Below, piece after piece: positions 34,738 to 46,925 of a stretch of 64,000 nt of DNA. The stretch lies in the NCBI RefSeq assembly GCF_050948175.1, contig NW_027490184.1, positions 924,703 to 988,702 of the forward strand, given 5' to 3'. The notes beneath the pieces were generated by a model. That model was not told the origin of the DNA. It did no database searches and saw only the letters and a list, made by a program, of their open reading frames with translations. The translations under genes were made by a program, and so were the position numbers. The stretch comes from Xylocopa sonorina (Eukaryota > Arthropoda > Insecta > Hymenoptera > Apidae). Position 1 is the stretch's first letter. Each line of letters starts with the position of its first letter.

Positions 34738-35352
34738 AACAAGGCAACGATGAACAAAGTTAAATTTAATATTACGATGTTTAATATATTTGTTTTTCTG
34801 TAATTTAGCCAAAAAACTATAATAAGATATAATAAGATAATAAGATAAGATAAGAGCCGTCAATATTGAATGTAGAATATTTCTTTACTCTGCTGACCGA
34901 ATCAATGGAAACGCTAAGTAATGTGCGTGCCTTTCGAAACAGTCAGATGCAAATTACGATACAACGTTTCGAAGAAATGGTACGTGTCACTCTTTTTTAA
35001 TTTCCGTTTTTTTAATCAAAGGAAATTTGATTGAAATATCCGCAAAATTTAAGGACAAAAAAGTTATTATAATCTTATGCAACATATATGATGGTGATAA
35101 AGGATAAGTATGTGGAACTGAGAATAGAAGAAGAGAATAGAATTGGACCGAAATGGATATAAAACAGGAATTTGTATCTATACGTTCTATTCTATGCAAA
35201 AGCAAATATTTCAAAGAAAAAAAATGTATTACTTACAAATTACTTATGTTCGTAGGGATCTCACTAATTCAGACTTCTCGTCTTGCAGAACTAATCATTT
35301 ATTTAACATGGAAAGGGGTCGAGGAATAGTAAAAGGTTTCCATATTTCATAG
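34724..35352 (+). pseudogene. Right-arm copy of the hypothetical membrane/coiled-coil locus, broken
   Basis: Starts with the same ATGGATGTGTCCAACAAGGC as the left copy but hits a stop within the hydrophobic helix region. A (ATAAG)n-like expansion replaces the Cys-rich part near 34,830. The ATG-GTACGT donor-like site is kept (about 34,978-34,986). The second segment has lost its middle part and is open only at 35,143-35,352. Confidence 0.45.
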
Positions 35353-36375
35353 CCTTATTCGATACGTCAATTGGATCACGTAAAATATCGGACACTAATT
35401 CCATCTACATCTTTAGAACTTAAATATATAATTGCAACAACATATTTAATACCGTCTTAATAGCATGTTTCTAATTATTTACATCTATGCCTAATAAATA
35501 TATGTTAATCAAACAAGCTGCTTTACCAAAGAGTAAAAGAATCTAAGGATTACAAATTTGAGCATTACATAACAAAAGTGCAATCCATATATAATGTTAC
35601 ATGTAACAAAATATGAAGACCAAACAGATCATACATGAGTTGAATCCACAATGCGGACATAGAGATACGGAAAAGGCAAAAAATCCAAACAATAATTAGC
35701 AAAGTTCAAAAAGGGAGGAGTGAAAATTTATCTCCCTGACGATAATAAGAAACAGGTCTGCCTCATGCACTACTACAATCTCTCAAACATCCAGCGATTG
35801 GCACGTCAATGACAACGGATGGAACAAATTCCGCGGTAGAACTGTGCTAATACACTGCACCTACTCAGTCTCGTAACGGTATACCCTTAGTACTGGGGCG
35901 ACACTCGTAACAGGGCACTATTAATGCACCGCGACATAGCACACGGGCTACATGGCCATGGCAATTACACTATTAGCTCACCATAACTACACGCGTGGTA
36001 GTGGCGTAGACTGACATTTACGAATGGGGATGCTGTTTCTATAAAAATTATAAACGAATATGAAAAATGACCAAACTAAGCAAGTTATTTATTTTGATTC
36101 CAAAATAGATACACCGGCACGAAACAAAGATACAAGAACTCGATTTTATTATTTTCTATAAACTAGCTCGATACGGCGATTTTTCCCATAAAGTCTTTAA
36201 TTACTTTATCATAAAAATATATAAATTTATTTTATATATATATATTTTTTAATTCATCGTTACAAATTCATGCAGTTGAGGGTTATATTCAATACGATGA
36301 CAGCATGTTGTTTAAGAAATTACACAAGGCGAAGTTAGGGACGCAACAGCATGAATTTTTATTTTATAAGTAATA
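35353..36375. other. Right-arm AT-rich sequence, no gene seen
   Basis: Inverted match to about 22,400-23,470 of the left arm. No conserved open frame. Confidence 0.6.
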
Positions 36376-36661
36376 TTAGCTGTACCAGTTCACACGTTGC
36401 TGTCTCTGAACGAAAAGGCAGTTTTAATACCTCAAATATAATTTATTAATGATCAAATGTATACATATGTCATGTATAAATATGTCATTTGAATATAACA
36501 TATGTACAAAACATAGATATACATAGTTGATGGTAGAATAAACATGCTTCTTCACTTGTGATATTAAACAATATTGCAAACGAATTTCAATTGAACAATA
36601 ATATAAGTAATTATTAAATATCATCATGAAATGAATGATATTTGATGATTGATGGTGAACT

Positions 36662-39600
36662 TTATCTTAGTAGTGCTTGTAAATATACAACATTATTTGT
36701 TTTCCTATCTGGTGCAAAAATAAATAAATTTGAAGGTTTTCCAATTCGAGAACACCCAGCGCACAGCTGTCCATATGAGAAGCATGGATTTACCAAATTT
36801 AATCCACATACTTGCAATGATTGTCCCTGTGCTTTGTTAATGATCATTGCAAAGGCTAGTCGTACCGGAAACTGTAGACGTTTGAATTCAAATGGAGTAT
36901 TCGTTGGTATTATGGGATTGCGTGGTAGCAGCACATGTTCCCCTTGATGTTTTCCCTTTAAAATGGTTGCCTCAATTATGTTATTTATTAATTTTTTTAC
37001 TGATAGCCTAGTCCCATTGCATAGTTGCGATGGATTTATATTTCGTAGAAGGATGATTGGGGAACCAATTTTCAAAGATAAAATATGTGGTGGCATTCCT
37101 TGTAGATCCAATAAATTAAAAAATTCTGTTGGATAATTAACTGATTCATCGTGATTGACAACAGTATCTATGGATTTATATGTTGTTTCTTCATCAGGTA
37201 TATCAATTTGAATTGTGCAGTTTATTAAATTCACATCAATGTTTTTGGCTGCCAATATAGCACGCTCACTAACCCGTTGATTATTTTTATAATTCTGCGA
37301 TAAATTTGAAAAAGCTTTGGCAATCAATTCATCAGTGGATTTTACAATGTGACAAAAGTTTTCTGGTAATGTAATACAGTGTGTGGATTGATCCATTTCC
37401 ATTTTACCATTCCCAATATCTAATAATTGTTTCGCAAATGGTTCAGAAGATTCATCTTGTTGTAATTGAACACGCATATTGGCCTTTAAAGATATTTTCT
37501 CCACATACCGCCATAACACTGATGATTTGAGACATGCATTCAATTCATCTGCAGGTACTGAACGTGGTATAACTGGTAAAGTTTGTCGAAAATCATTAGC
37601 TAGGAAAATGAATGCACCACCAAAGAGCTGCTTATTTCCTCTCAAATCTTTTAATGTGCGTTTCAATGATTTCTTGTGTGCCATGGTGCATTCATCCCAT
37701 ATTATCAAGCTGACGTGATCTTAGTACTTTTCCCATCCCAGAATATTTGCTAATATTACATGTTGGAGTTTCAGTTACCTGCATATTTAATGGCATTTTC
37801 AATGCTGAATGTGCTGTTCGATCACCGTCCAAAAGAGTTGCTGCAATAACAAATGATGCAATAGCAAGTGCAATATTATTTTATGATCTTATTTTTGCCA
37901 GAATAATTAAAATAAGAAAAGTTTTGCCAGTGCCATCAGGTGCATCTAAGAAATATAAACCACAACTTTTGTTAGATATTGCATTTATAATTGTGTCATA
38001 TGCTGTTCGTTGTTCTAATACCAATTTCGGCAGATTAATTCAAACAAATGTTTGTAATTCATTAACATCGAAGTGCGTTTCTCGTTGTACATCACGATCG
38101 AAAATGTCATTACCAGATCTATTTAGAGTAATCATTCCCAATTCTGTCAGTGACTTGTTGGCTATTGTCAAACATACATCCTCAATTAAAATCAATACCT
38201 CATTGTATATATTTGATGTACATTGAATGTTGGGATTAGCATTTAATCTACGCATGTGATGTAAAATGTCTTCACTCATATAGTTTTTATATTTTTCCCA
38301 AAGATCCTTTGGATTAGCAGGAAAACATGTAGTTAGTATGATGTGTACGTATCTGCTGTGGTTGAGCTGTATTAGAAGCATCAGCGAGTGAAATATCCCA
38401 ATGAGCATCGTTTTCCAAGAGATTTCATTTCTGGCAAGCCTCACGACATGTAGCACATACATGGCCATTGACCGTTTTTAATTCTTAGGAAGATGTTGAT
38501 CCACAAACATTGATTAATAATAATCATAGGTAAAATCATTCTGCGTTATTTGGATGTACAGTGTGCAGACGACCCAATGCATTTGTGGAATATAAATTAG
38601 GTGTCCTTGTACTTTTTTACCCTTTTTACGACGCTGAAATTTTCTTGTTGATGTATTCCACGTAAAATAAGTTGGTACTTCAGAGTACAGTAGTGTCCTT
38701 GCAACGGCATCATTTCTACATAATGTGAAAAATTCAGTTAATGGTGTTGGCGGTGGTGACATTGCTCTTGCACGTATATTTTCTGATGTAAAATATACAC
38801 GCTGTCCATTTTCCAAATGTACTTCTAAATGAGCAACCGTTGGATATCGCTCATGAATGGAAAATGATAAAATACGCCATGCAACCTCATTACTACATAT
38901 TTAGCGTCCCAGTTGATATTGGGTGACTTCATCGTTAGATGCAGTTGTATTTTCCACTCCAAACACTGCCATATCGCTTCCTTTGTTCACATACTTGCAA
39001 ATATATTTTATAGCTTTCACTGAATTGCAGTACTCAACATTTATGTGTGCGTTATACGTTTTTAGTAGTAATGGAGAATATGGTACTACCCAATGATTAT
39101 CAACATCAATAGTATTGTTGGGTACTTTTAGTTTAATGGATTTTCCACCATCTTCGGTAGATCGTCGTCGATAGAGTAGATATCCATCAACCCCTGTAAT
39201 ACTTTCAGCAAGTAAGTCTCTAGGATACCGCTTTGTGCACTTTCCATCTGATATGCATGGTGAATTATTATTTAGTGAGCGACATGGACCATGAATCATA
39301 TTTTTTGAGACAATATCATGCAAATCTTTATCAATTTCAATGTCTGGTATTTCTGCAGAGATGATTTCATCAATTCTGTTTGGTGTTATCTTTCCCATCA
39401 TCCATATTAAAATATGCGCATGTGGTAAACTACTTTCTTTGCCATTCAATGGAATACATCCAACAGCGCGTCTCTCCAAATACATAGTGTTTGACAATAA
39501 AATCTATTAAAGATTTTAATTTTTGTTTAAATACACGTGCAAAATTATCATGACGATCTGATGGTGATTGTCCAATTAATAAAAGCTCCTTCGTTTCATC

Positions 39601-41018
39601 CCATGCTCGGTTGCATGTAAATGTAATGAAAAAATTTGGACGACCATATGCACGAATATACGTCATTGCATCTTGTGCATATTCATGCATATGTCTTGTG
39701 CTGCCTGTAAATGAGGATGGTAAAATGACCATTTTTCCCAATTCACTAAGATACATACATGTCAACAATGTATTGATGAAATAATTGTCTATATTTCAAT
39801 ATATGATTATCAGCATTCTCACGAATCATCGTTTGATATGCATAATAATTCATAGCACTGACCTTTTTGTGAATGTCCACATTAGTTGTAGGGTTTCTCA
39901 TATTAATATTAAAATGATATCCATCCTCTCCTTGCAAAAATAGAATGGGATATTGTAATGCATCATATTAACGATGCGTTTCTGATACTTGACGCTGGAC
40001 GTCACTATTTCTACGACGAAGAATTATATCGCGAGAATTAAATTCTTCATCAACTATGACAATTGACACTTCATCGATCGTTGGTGCGTTGAATTGTCTT
40101 CGATGTTGACCAATAGGTGTTTTATCCGCCTTTATTATCACTTTGTAATCGTCAGATGGCAGTTGTTCAATGGCAGTTTTAAATAATTTAATTAATTCAT
40201 TATTACTCATATTCAGTTGAAACCGTCTGTTCATTTGTTCGTCAGTATTTCCCATAAAATATATCTGAAGATATTTGTGATCAGCATTTGGCAAGGGTAG
40301 TAGTGATCTAGCATGGTGATAAATTTGCCTTTGTACTTTAAATGTTGGCATATATTTTGCGCTAACGATATTCGTTGCTCCGAACGATGTCATTTGGAAG
40401 CATGAATTGTACTTGGGTATATTTTTCAAATAATTTTTGATTTACTTGTTTCACCTGATACTAAAGTTAATAATGGATCAGGTGGTGAACGCAAGTCTGC
40501 TGACTTTACTTTTCCACCTGTACAACACATACCTGGTGCTTCATTTTTAAATTTTTGAGCACCGTAATACGTACTCTTTTTATCCATTTTTCCAATAATT
40601 ACACTTTGATGAAGACCGTAATTGTAAAGGGGATTGTAATTGAAACCACATGAAATCAAATCAGTATATATCGTGCGTCTTGTCTATGTTCTGCGAATTC
40701 GATTCCTTTGCTGCCTTGCTTGCCTCTGTTCGCTCGTTTCTAATGATCGAGCAAGAGCAGTGTGAACTCGATCTCTTTCTTACCTTGCTTGCCTCTGTTT
40801 CCTCGTTTCCAATGATCGAGCAAGAGCAGTGTGAACTCGACCTCTTTCTTGCCTTGCTTGCCTCTGTTCATTCGTTTCCAATGATCGAGCAAGAGCAGTG
40901 TGAACTCGATCTTTTCTTGTCTAGCTTGTCTCTGCTCACTTGTTTCTGAAGCTCGTTCTTCTCTTCTCCTTTTTGCTTGATTTGTAGATCGACCAGTAGC
41001 ACTTCGCTTTGGTGGCAT
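36662..41018 (-). pseudogene. Helitron RepHel (HUH Rep plus PIF1-type helicase), frameshifted
   Basis: Homology runs through nine open pieces totalling ~1,450 codons, the size of an intact RepHel. N-terminus (41,018-40,740): basic, then repeated. Rep part: GRPNFFITFTC (~39,620), the HUH motif in LPHAHILIWM (~39,420), and the catalytic tyrosine motif YICKYVNKG (~38,990). Helicase: Walker A DGTGKT (~37,930, in a different frame), DEC motif II (~37,700) and a late NKAQGQS motif (~36,840). At least five frameshifts or stops make it inactive. Replication by rolling circle is family knowledge. The helicase block of 348 codons (37,708-36,662) is the longest intact part. Confidence 0.88.
40680..40945 (-). 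repeat. 81-bp in-frame tandem repeat in the RepHel N-terminus
   Basis: GATCGAGCAAGAGCAGTGTG recurs at about 40,745, 40,815 and 40,880 with a fourth degenerate start near 40,690. It encodes a repeated FTLLLLDH-plus-basic unit. The spacing is mainly 69-81 bp and keeps the frame in three units, with a stop in the next. Confidence 0.7.
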
Positions 41019-41905
41019 AACTGTGGGGTTAAATAAAACGTATTTCCAATTATTTTCTTCAGCTGGAAATCAAGAATATTTTTATTTATTTACGTATTAA
41101 TAATTTATTCTCGTATTAATAATTGCAAAAGTTTTTTGACTGCATTTTTGTATTTATTAGATTTTGCTGGCGAAAAATCGAACGTCAAACGCATTAATGT
41201 TGTTTTTTGTAATTTAAATTAATTTGTTGAAATCTTAAAGGAAACAATAACTGAAAAAATATAAATAAAACGATTCAATATTTTACTTACCTCGTGATTT
41301 ATATTTTTATTGTTATTACAACTGTTATCATGAGTATGTTATTTTTTACAGTTTAATTTGTTTTAAAAAAGTAAATTCTATGAGTAAATTTCATGAGTAG
41401 AAATTTAATTTTTTAATTTATTCATGGTTACACTTTTAACAAATATTACTAATTAAATGTTATTTTGATATTTTTGGGATATTTGTTCGGAAGCACCTAG
41501 AACCCCAACTCTGATTTAAGAAAATTGTCAAAAACCTTCCCGGAGATATACCTAATAATTTCCCAAATTTTCACGGCGTTTGGATGTATGGTTTTTGAAT
41601 CTATCAAGTACAGACAGACAGACAGACACACATTCATTTTTATATACATAATAGATAAAATGAAGAACTATTGATACGCAATGTTCGTTGTAAAATATAA
41701 TCAAGCAGTTAGTATATCAAATGACAGCACATAATAAATCACTGAAAGTATAATGATATGAATAGTAAGAAAAGCATATTTATTTGTTAGATGTTTATAA
41801 ATTCAAATTTAAAGGTCCAAGTCACATTTAACAAATTACTGTTTAACAAGGTGATTTAATGTTGTTTCAAATAGGCGTGGAGAACTAGCTGGTTCTTCTG
41901 TCAAT

Positions 41906-43992
41906 GTAATTTCATTTTTGCATGATACAGTAAAAACACATTTGCAATCTAAGCAAGGTTTCATTAGATTTGGTAGATTCTCCAAATTTTAGAAAGGGAC
42001 GATGCCAGTAGTAGTTGGTTTAGTGACAGGTAATAAACATATATAACAAGCAAAGCAACGTAAACGGATTTAAAATGTTCGAGTTAATATAAACTAAACT
42101 ATTATACTTTAATAATCCATGTAGCGTTTCTGTTCTTTGTAACTTACAAAGAGTCTTAAGAACGTAATACAATGTAAAAAAGTTTGGAAAAAAAGAAAGC
42201 AGGCCTTAATCTCAGATAAAGGAACCTTCGATCTTGGTAATTTTCAAAACCAGAACAATTAAAAAAAATCTGGAGTCAACACATTGGAAAAAAAATTCTT
42301 CCAGTGAAAATTGCTATATGTAGTGCAATAGCAGCTTCACATCCCCTTGATATTCTACAGAAAATCTTATGCTATTTTATTCGATTTACTAGAATCGAAA
42401 CAATGACACCTATTAGGTGGTATTTCTACAACTGCTACCATAGCCACACACACGCACACACGAAATCCATCCAGATTAAAGATACTGTGTATGTATTGGA
42501 GGATGCGTGCAATAAGAAAGGATTATTACATGGATAAATTGTAGAATTCCATTTGTAATTGATAATTAGATTATAATTATTTATATCCTTTTATCAGAAA
42601 TTTAAATAGGACTTTGCAATCTCATTTCATTTTGGCAGTTATACTTATATATAAGCATCCATCCAAGCATAAAGCCTTAAAATATTTGTTATAAATGTAT
42701 GAGTAAAGTTCAATCGACATAAATAAATATTGACAAACGTGATTTATTTAATTTATATCATTTAGCGTTACAAAGTATATTATAAAACATAAAAATATAT
42801 TTTACTTTTGTCTTTTTAATACTTTAAATATTTTATATTATCGTATTAAACTTTTACAAAAAATAACAAAATTTTTATAACTAGGAACAATTTTTCCTTA
42901 ATTAGTTAATATGTTGGTTCTTTTTAAGAAGACGGTATTTAATTTTTCAAAGTAAGTTTTGACTTTAAATTGACCATTAATTTCTCTAATTTCATTGCTT
43001 TTCATAGATCACCGCTAATTTTCAACTTTCCCATTACGGCTTTGTCGATGCAAGTTTTAATTCTCCGAAAAATATATAATATTATGTTATTAGTAAAATT
43101 ATTTTGCATTTCTAATTAATTTCGAACGTAAAAGATATATTTTTTTTATGAGAAAGCATTGCGAGAAAATTTTGAGAATCTATTGTTAATGTTGTACCTA
43201 GTGGTTGAGTAGGTTCTCCTCTCCCTGCCGCACCTTTTTAACTTTTTTAAGATCCAAAAACCGTGTACAAGTTTCGGCACCATTAACGTTTACGAAATTT
43301 ACATATTGTAAATTTTTGCAAAAATGATGTTAATTAACTCTTGAATTATGGTTGCTTGGGCAATTAATCAGACTGATCTATGATGTGCTGTAATGTACGA
43401 AGCCTAATAAATTTTTTTTGAACATAAGGAACAATATTGTATTTGAGCTTACAGTTTTGTTAACAAACTCGCTGTTTAAATTAGTTTGGATGACAGTTAA
43501 TATTTGCATGATCTTTTCCTCTGATTTATCTGTATAATTTGTTCGTTCTTTTCAATTGTCATATATAATTATTCAAATCCATATGTTCCAAGTACTCCTC
43601 TAGAAAAGAATCAGGCTACAATTTATCTTATCAATAACATTTATATTCTGTAAAATAAATTGATTTGTTTACTAAAATATAAATTATACATTGATGTATT
43701 AATTGTAAACCTTTAGTTAATTATTCACACCTGGATTACGCGCATAATGGGTAAAATCAGACATTCCTTCAGTTTTTTAATATTGCATCATCGATTAAAG
43801 ACTCATTAGTAACAGATTTACTGTTTTTGCAAAATAAAAGCGTACATTGCATCACACATTATCTCCAGCTTCCCACTATAATTTTGTGATTCTGAACCAA
43901 CTAAAATCTCTATCGCAGTCATATGTATACCTGAAATAACGCGTGCCTAAGGCAATCTTAAATTGAGAGAATTATTTTTTTTAACAATGAAA
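41906..43992. other. AT-rich spacer, no gene recognised
   Basis: No family-like coding sequence, no clear tandem repeat. The open frame at 42,304-42,537 (77 codons) has a CA-repeat-encoded His stretch and no family resemblance. Confidence 0.6.
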
Positions 43993-44304
43993 TTAGAAAT
44001 ATATATAACTTAGTCTCTTCGACAAGACTGCATTCACAGCAATACCATCATTTTCATATTCATCGGCCCTTCCAAGAGCACATATTAACATTCCAAACTT
44101 GGATATTATTATACTTAGTTTAATTTTTATCCTTAGTGGTGGGCTGATATTTACTATATGAGGATTTGTGCCTTTCTCTGAATATGATAAGCATACCTTG
44201 ATATTATTCACAAGATCATAATTTTTCATACCAATGGATTCTATGCCTGGTAGAAGTAACAATGCTAACATGATTAACGCTTTCAGCACTGAGTTGTGTG
44301 GCAA
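43993..44304 (-). CDS. Hypothetical small secreted-like ORF
   Basis: Open frame ending at 43,993. The first in-frame ATG after the TTG at 44,304 gives a hydrophobic leader (LALLLLPGIESIG) followed by a ~80-residue hydrophilic part with two Cys. It could be the first exon of a secreted protein or chance. No family recognised and no homologous copy in the window. Confidence 0.2.
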   Translation of the reverse strand: MPHNSVLKALIMLALLLLPGIESIGMKNYDLVNNIKVCLSYSEKGTNPHIVNISPPLRIKIKLSIIISKFGMLICALGRADEYENDGIAVNAVLSKRLSYIYF

Positions 44305-44474
44305 ATGGTTTTGTGAGATCCCGTATGTGGCGTTCGTTGTTGTCAGACCGATGGAGTCATCTCTGTGAAAACTGCTCGAGCTTTTCGCAAATCTGTTTCA
44401 GCAGTGAATGAAGAGATGGCGAAACGTGTCAATACATGCCTACGGATGGCTTTTCCCATTAAGAATAACTTATA

Positions 44475-44795
44475 ACATATCGATGGATGGTGCTGCCGAC
44501 GGTCGGTTACTCACAATCGGCCGACGGATGGTGCTGCTTGTGCTTAGTAATCCATAAATTATTGACGACTGCTGTTACCAACAACCGATAGCGCATGCTT
44601 TCACATACAGCTGGTGCAGCCAAGAGTAGGTAACTCAAGACTTATGAACGACTGGTGTTGCCTGCGGTCGGTAGCTCACGATATAACGACAGTAGATGAT
44701 GCCTGTGGTCGATAAATTATGATATAATGACGGCTGGTATTGCCAATAGCCGGGAATTCAAGAACTATCGACGGATGGCATTGTAGAGCTACCGG
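44475..44795. repeat. ~42-bp minisatellite, about eight diverged copies
   Basis: Units share CGACGGATGGTGCTGCC followed by GGTCGGTAACTCACGAT-like sequence. Starts at about 44,481, 44,522, 44,564, 44,606, 44,648, 44,689 and onward (41-43 bp). Confidence 0.8.
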
Positions 44796-44799
44796 TAAT

Positions 44800-45060
44800 C
44801 CATCTCTTACTTGGCTTAACGTAATCTGACATCCACTAAACTTAATTTAAATCAACCTAACTTCAGTTACACCTAATCCGACTTAACGTGCCTTCACTCA
44901 AATCTAACCCAACCTAGCACAATCTAACTTTACCTTTCTTAAACATAAACCAATCAAACCTACGCTTTCTTAAATCTAATCCAACTTAACCAAGCAACCT
45001 ACAAACATTCCCAAGTATAACCCAACCTAACCAAACCTAGCGTAACCTAACTAAATTTAA
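44800..45060 (+). repeat. Degenerate telomere-like CCTAA / CCCAACCTAA block
   Basis: Dense copies of AACCTAAC, CCCAACCTAA, ATCTAACC and variants over ~260 bp on the plus strand, none in long perfect arrays. TTAGG is the ancestral insect telomere repeat and TTAGGTTGGG variants are reported in some Hymenoptera. The R1-like element starts directly to its right. Confidence 0.65.
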
Positions 45061-45161
45061 CATAACCACACTTCCATTTTGGGATGGAAGCAATCTCCGC
45101 AACTTTCCCAGGGATGAGGCTATGCAGTAAGCCTTCCGCAGTTATGAAGTGGCAGAGATCC

Positions 45162-45221
45162 GCTCCGATTGAACGTTCATTCACGTAATGTAATGTAATG
45201 ATCGGCGGGTTCAATCGGAGC
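45162..45221. other. 13-bp inverted repeat in the R1-like leader
   Basis: GCTCCGATTGAAC (45,162-45,174) and GTTCAATCGGAGC (45,209-45,221), perfect, separated by 34 bp. In RNA it would be a stable stem; role unknown. Confidence 0.75.
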
Positions 45222-45394
45222 GAGTCCGCATCGAATACAGGAGCGTCTTCAGTTAAATGAAAGCGAACAGTCGGAAAAGAATAAAACTTTACTAAAAAAT
45301 CGTATGAAATCCGATATTTCGACGCATATCTGATATACATCTAAATAAACGCAATTCGGAAAATACAAAGGATAGGAGTAAGGTACAACGAAAT

Positions 45395-46360
45395 AGACGA
45401 TATCGTGAGAGAAAGTAAGAAAATCGTGGAACTTAAAAAGAAAATATTAATTTAGATTGAACGAATCAATATCACTGATCGCGGCAATCTTAATGGAAAA
45501 CGCGTGACTGCGAATCAGTTAGAGTATGGGATAAATGCTGGTCGCGAGTCGAGTGGCCCTAGGAGTTCCTCGCCCGCATCAGGGCATACAGTAGGGCGAT
45601 GGAGGACCTGCAGCCCCCACCCCCGGCGTGAGCGAGGCTGCTTGCATATGCTACTGAGATGTGCTGCTCGCTCGCGATTCGGAATCAGCCCCATCGGATC
45701 CTGACAGTAGATTAAAGGTTGGGAAGGCGGTTCGGAGCCCCCTTTCGATGACACAAAAGGATAAGGAAATTGAAAAGTATACGAAAAGCGTATATAAAGG
45801 AGAAAAAGGAAGCCTTGGAAGGAAGCACAGACACGGAAGGAGAAGCATTAGGAGCCGAATTAAATGCAGGATAATGGGAAAGCTACCGATAAGAATAACG
45901 CCTATACTTTTAAATAGACGAATGAGCAGTTATACATCAGACATAATGATAGATATTCTGAGCGAGGACACGGCGAAGCTAATGACATATTAGAAAACGT
46001 TAATAGAAAACATCAGGAGGAGCAACCGAGTCGCGTTAGTTGAATTTGGACAGGAATATAGTAAAGAGCTGGAGAAGGTCAAACGACTTAGAATAGCATT
46101 AACACCTTGTCCCAGCAAAGTGCTACCGAAAATAGAGAGATACTTCAAATGCCATAACCTGAGATATATCGGCAGAAATTGCGAAGAAGTCAGATATAAT
46201 AAGGGAATTTGCAGAAGATGCGGATCCCAGATTTATACGCTGATCGGTTTCATCGCGATTAAACCGAAATGTATCATCTGCAGCGAGGCAGGAAGAAGAA
46301 ATCCGTACATCAGACACGTTACCGAAGCTTTAATTGTCCGGCCTACAGAAAAGCGTTGAC
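45395..46360 (+). pseudogene. R1-like gag with zinc knuckles, frameshifted
   Basis: The N-terminal part is a charged coiled-coil-like helix, then a Ser/Pro-rich linker (45,504-45,704). The middle is basic and partly open (45,661-45,993). The C-terminal part (46,120-46,359) shows CxxC...C and CRRCG and CIICSEAG knuckles, the CCHC series at the end of R1-clade gag proteins, here with several His/Cys losses. Multiple stops and frame changes. Confidence 0.6.
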
Positions 46361-46381
46361 AGAAAAGAACGAGAAACGAAT

Positions 46382-46925
46382 ATGGAATTGAAAGTCCAAC
46401 AAATCAATCTGAACAGATGCCAAATGCCGTAAGATATCATGCAGCAAATGCGAATGATTCAAGGGACAGACGTGGTAATAATATTGGAAGCACACAAGAT
46501 GGACGAATACTGACTGCAAGACGAGAACGGTGACGCTGCGATATGGATAACCGGCGTTAATCGAAAATGTTTCACATATGGCACCTCATACTCCTCGACT
46601 GGAATCGTTCATGCAATGGTCAAAGGAATAAAAGCTATAAGCAGCTACTTCTTGCCGAAGAGGAACGGAAAGAAATCGAAGAACATATAAACCAAATTGA
46701 GGTCAGCATAGAAAAGGTAGAGAACGCAAACAGAATAATAATCATGGATGACCTGAACGTTGCATAAAGCGGAAGAGTTTTAGATATTTGCAGCGTCGGA
46801 CTGTCAATACGTACTATATACCTTCCAAAGTACGAATTACAAGAATAACGAAGAGAGATTTGCAAGCCTCGATGGGAAGAAAGCGAACTGGAGCCAAGAA
46901 AATATATGATCGACTTATATAATAT
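46382..46925 (+). pseudogene. R1-like ORF2 start: APE endonuclease fragment
   Basis: Starts with VQQINLNRC just after the gag remnant; R1-clade pol ORFs typically begin LQINLNRC. An IIMDDLN segment (~46,740) corresponds to the GDFN motif of APE nucleases. Several stops. The element is truncated before the nuclease end. Confidence 0.65.

Larger units (their letters stand above)
36376..41655 (-). mobile_element. Helitron, 5.28 kb, both ends recognisable
   Basis: On the minus strand it begins TCTATTATGTATATAAAAAT (5' TC end, 41,655) and ends GGTACAGCTAA (CTRR-type 3' end at 36,376) preceded by a short GC-containing palindrome-like stretch. It lies between A and T, as Helitrons do, with no target duplication. 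The interior codes for a broken RepHel. Coding runs from the right end to within about 290 bp of the left end, as in autonomous Helitrons. Confidence 0.85.
33395..41905 (-). repeat. Right arm of the large imperfect palindrome, split by a Helitron
   Basis: Inverted counterpart of 21,560-25,527. The homologous parts are 33,395-36,375 and about 41,660-41,905; between them lies the Helitron. Coding copies in this arm are broken where those of the left arm are open. Confidence 0.85.
45061..46925 (+). mobile_element. R1-clade-like non-LTR retrotransposon, 5' part, decayed
   Basis: Leader with a 13-bp inverted repeat, a gag-like ORF region with zinc knuckles, then the start of an APE-type endonuclease ORF. 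It is cut at about 46,925 before any reverse transcriptase. Its 5' edge abuts a telomere-like CCTAA block; R1-clade TRAS/SART elements insert in TTAGG telomeres, so a telomere-specific member is possible. An inverted 5' fragment is at 21,033-21,290. Confidence 0.65.

Noticed and set aside
36376..36661. tRNA or other RNA gene near the Helitron 3' end
   Set aside because: The hairpin-like sequence and GGTACAGCTAA fit the Helitron terminus; no cloverleaf is evident.
45504..45754. Short ORFs on both strands in the R1-like leader as separate genes
   Set aside because: Part of the decayed gag linker; no independent support.
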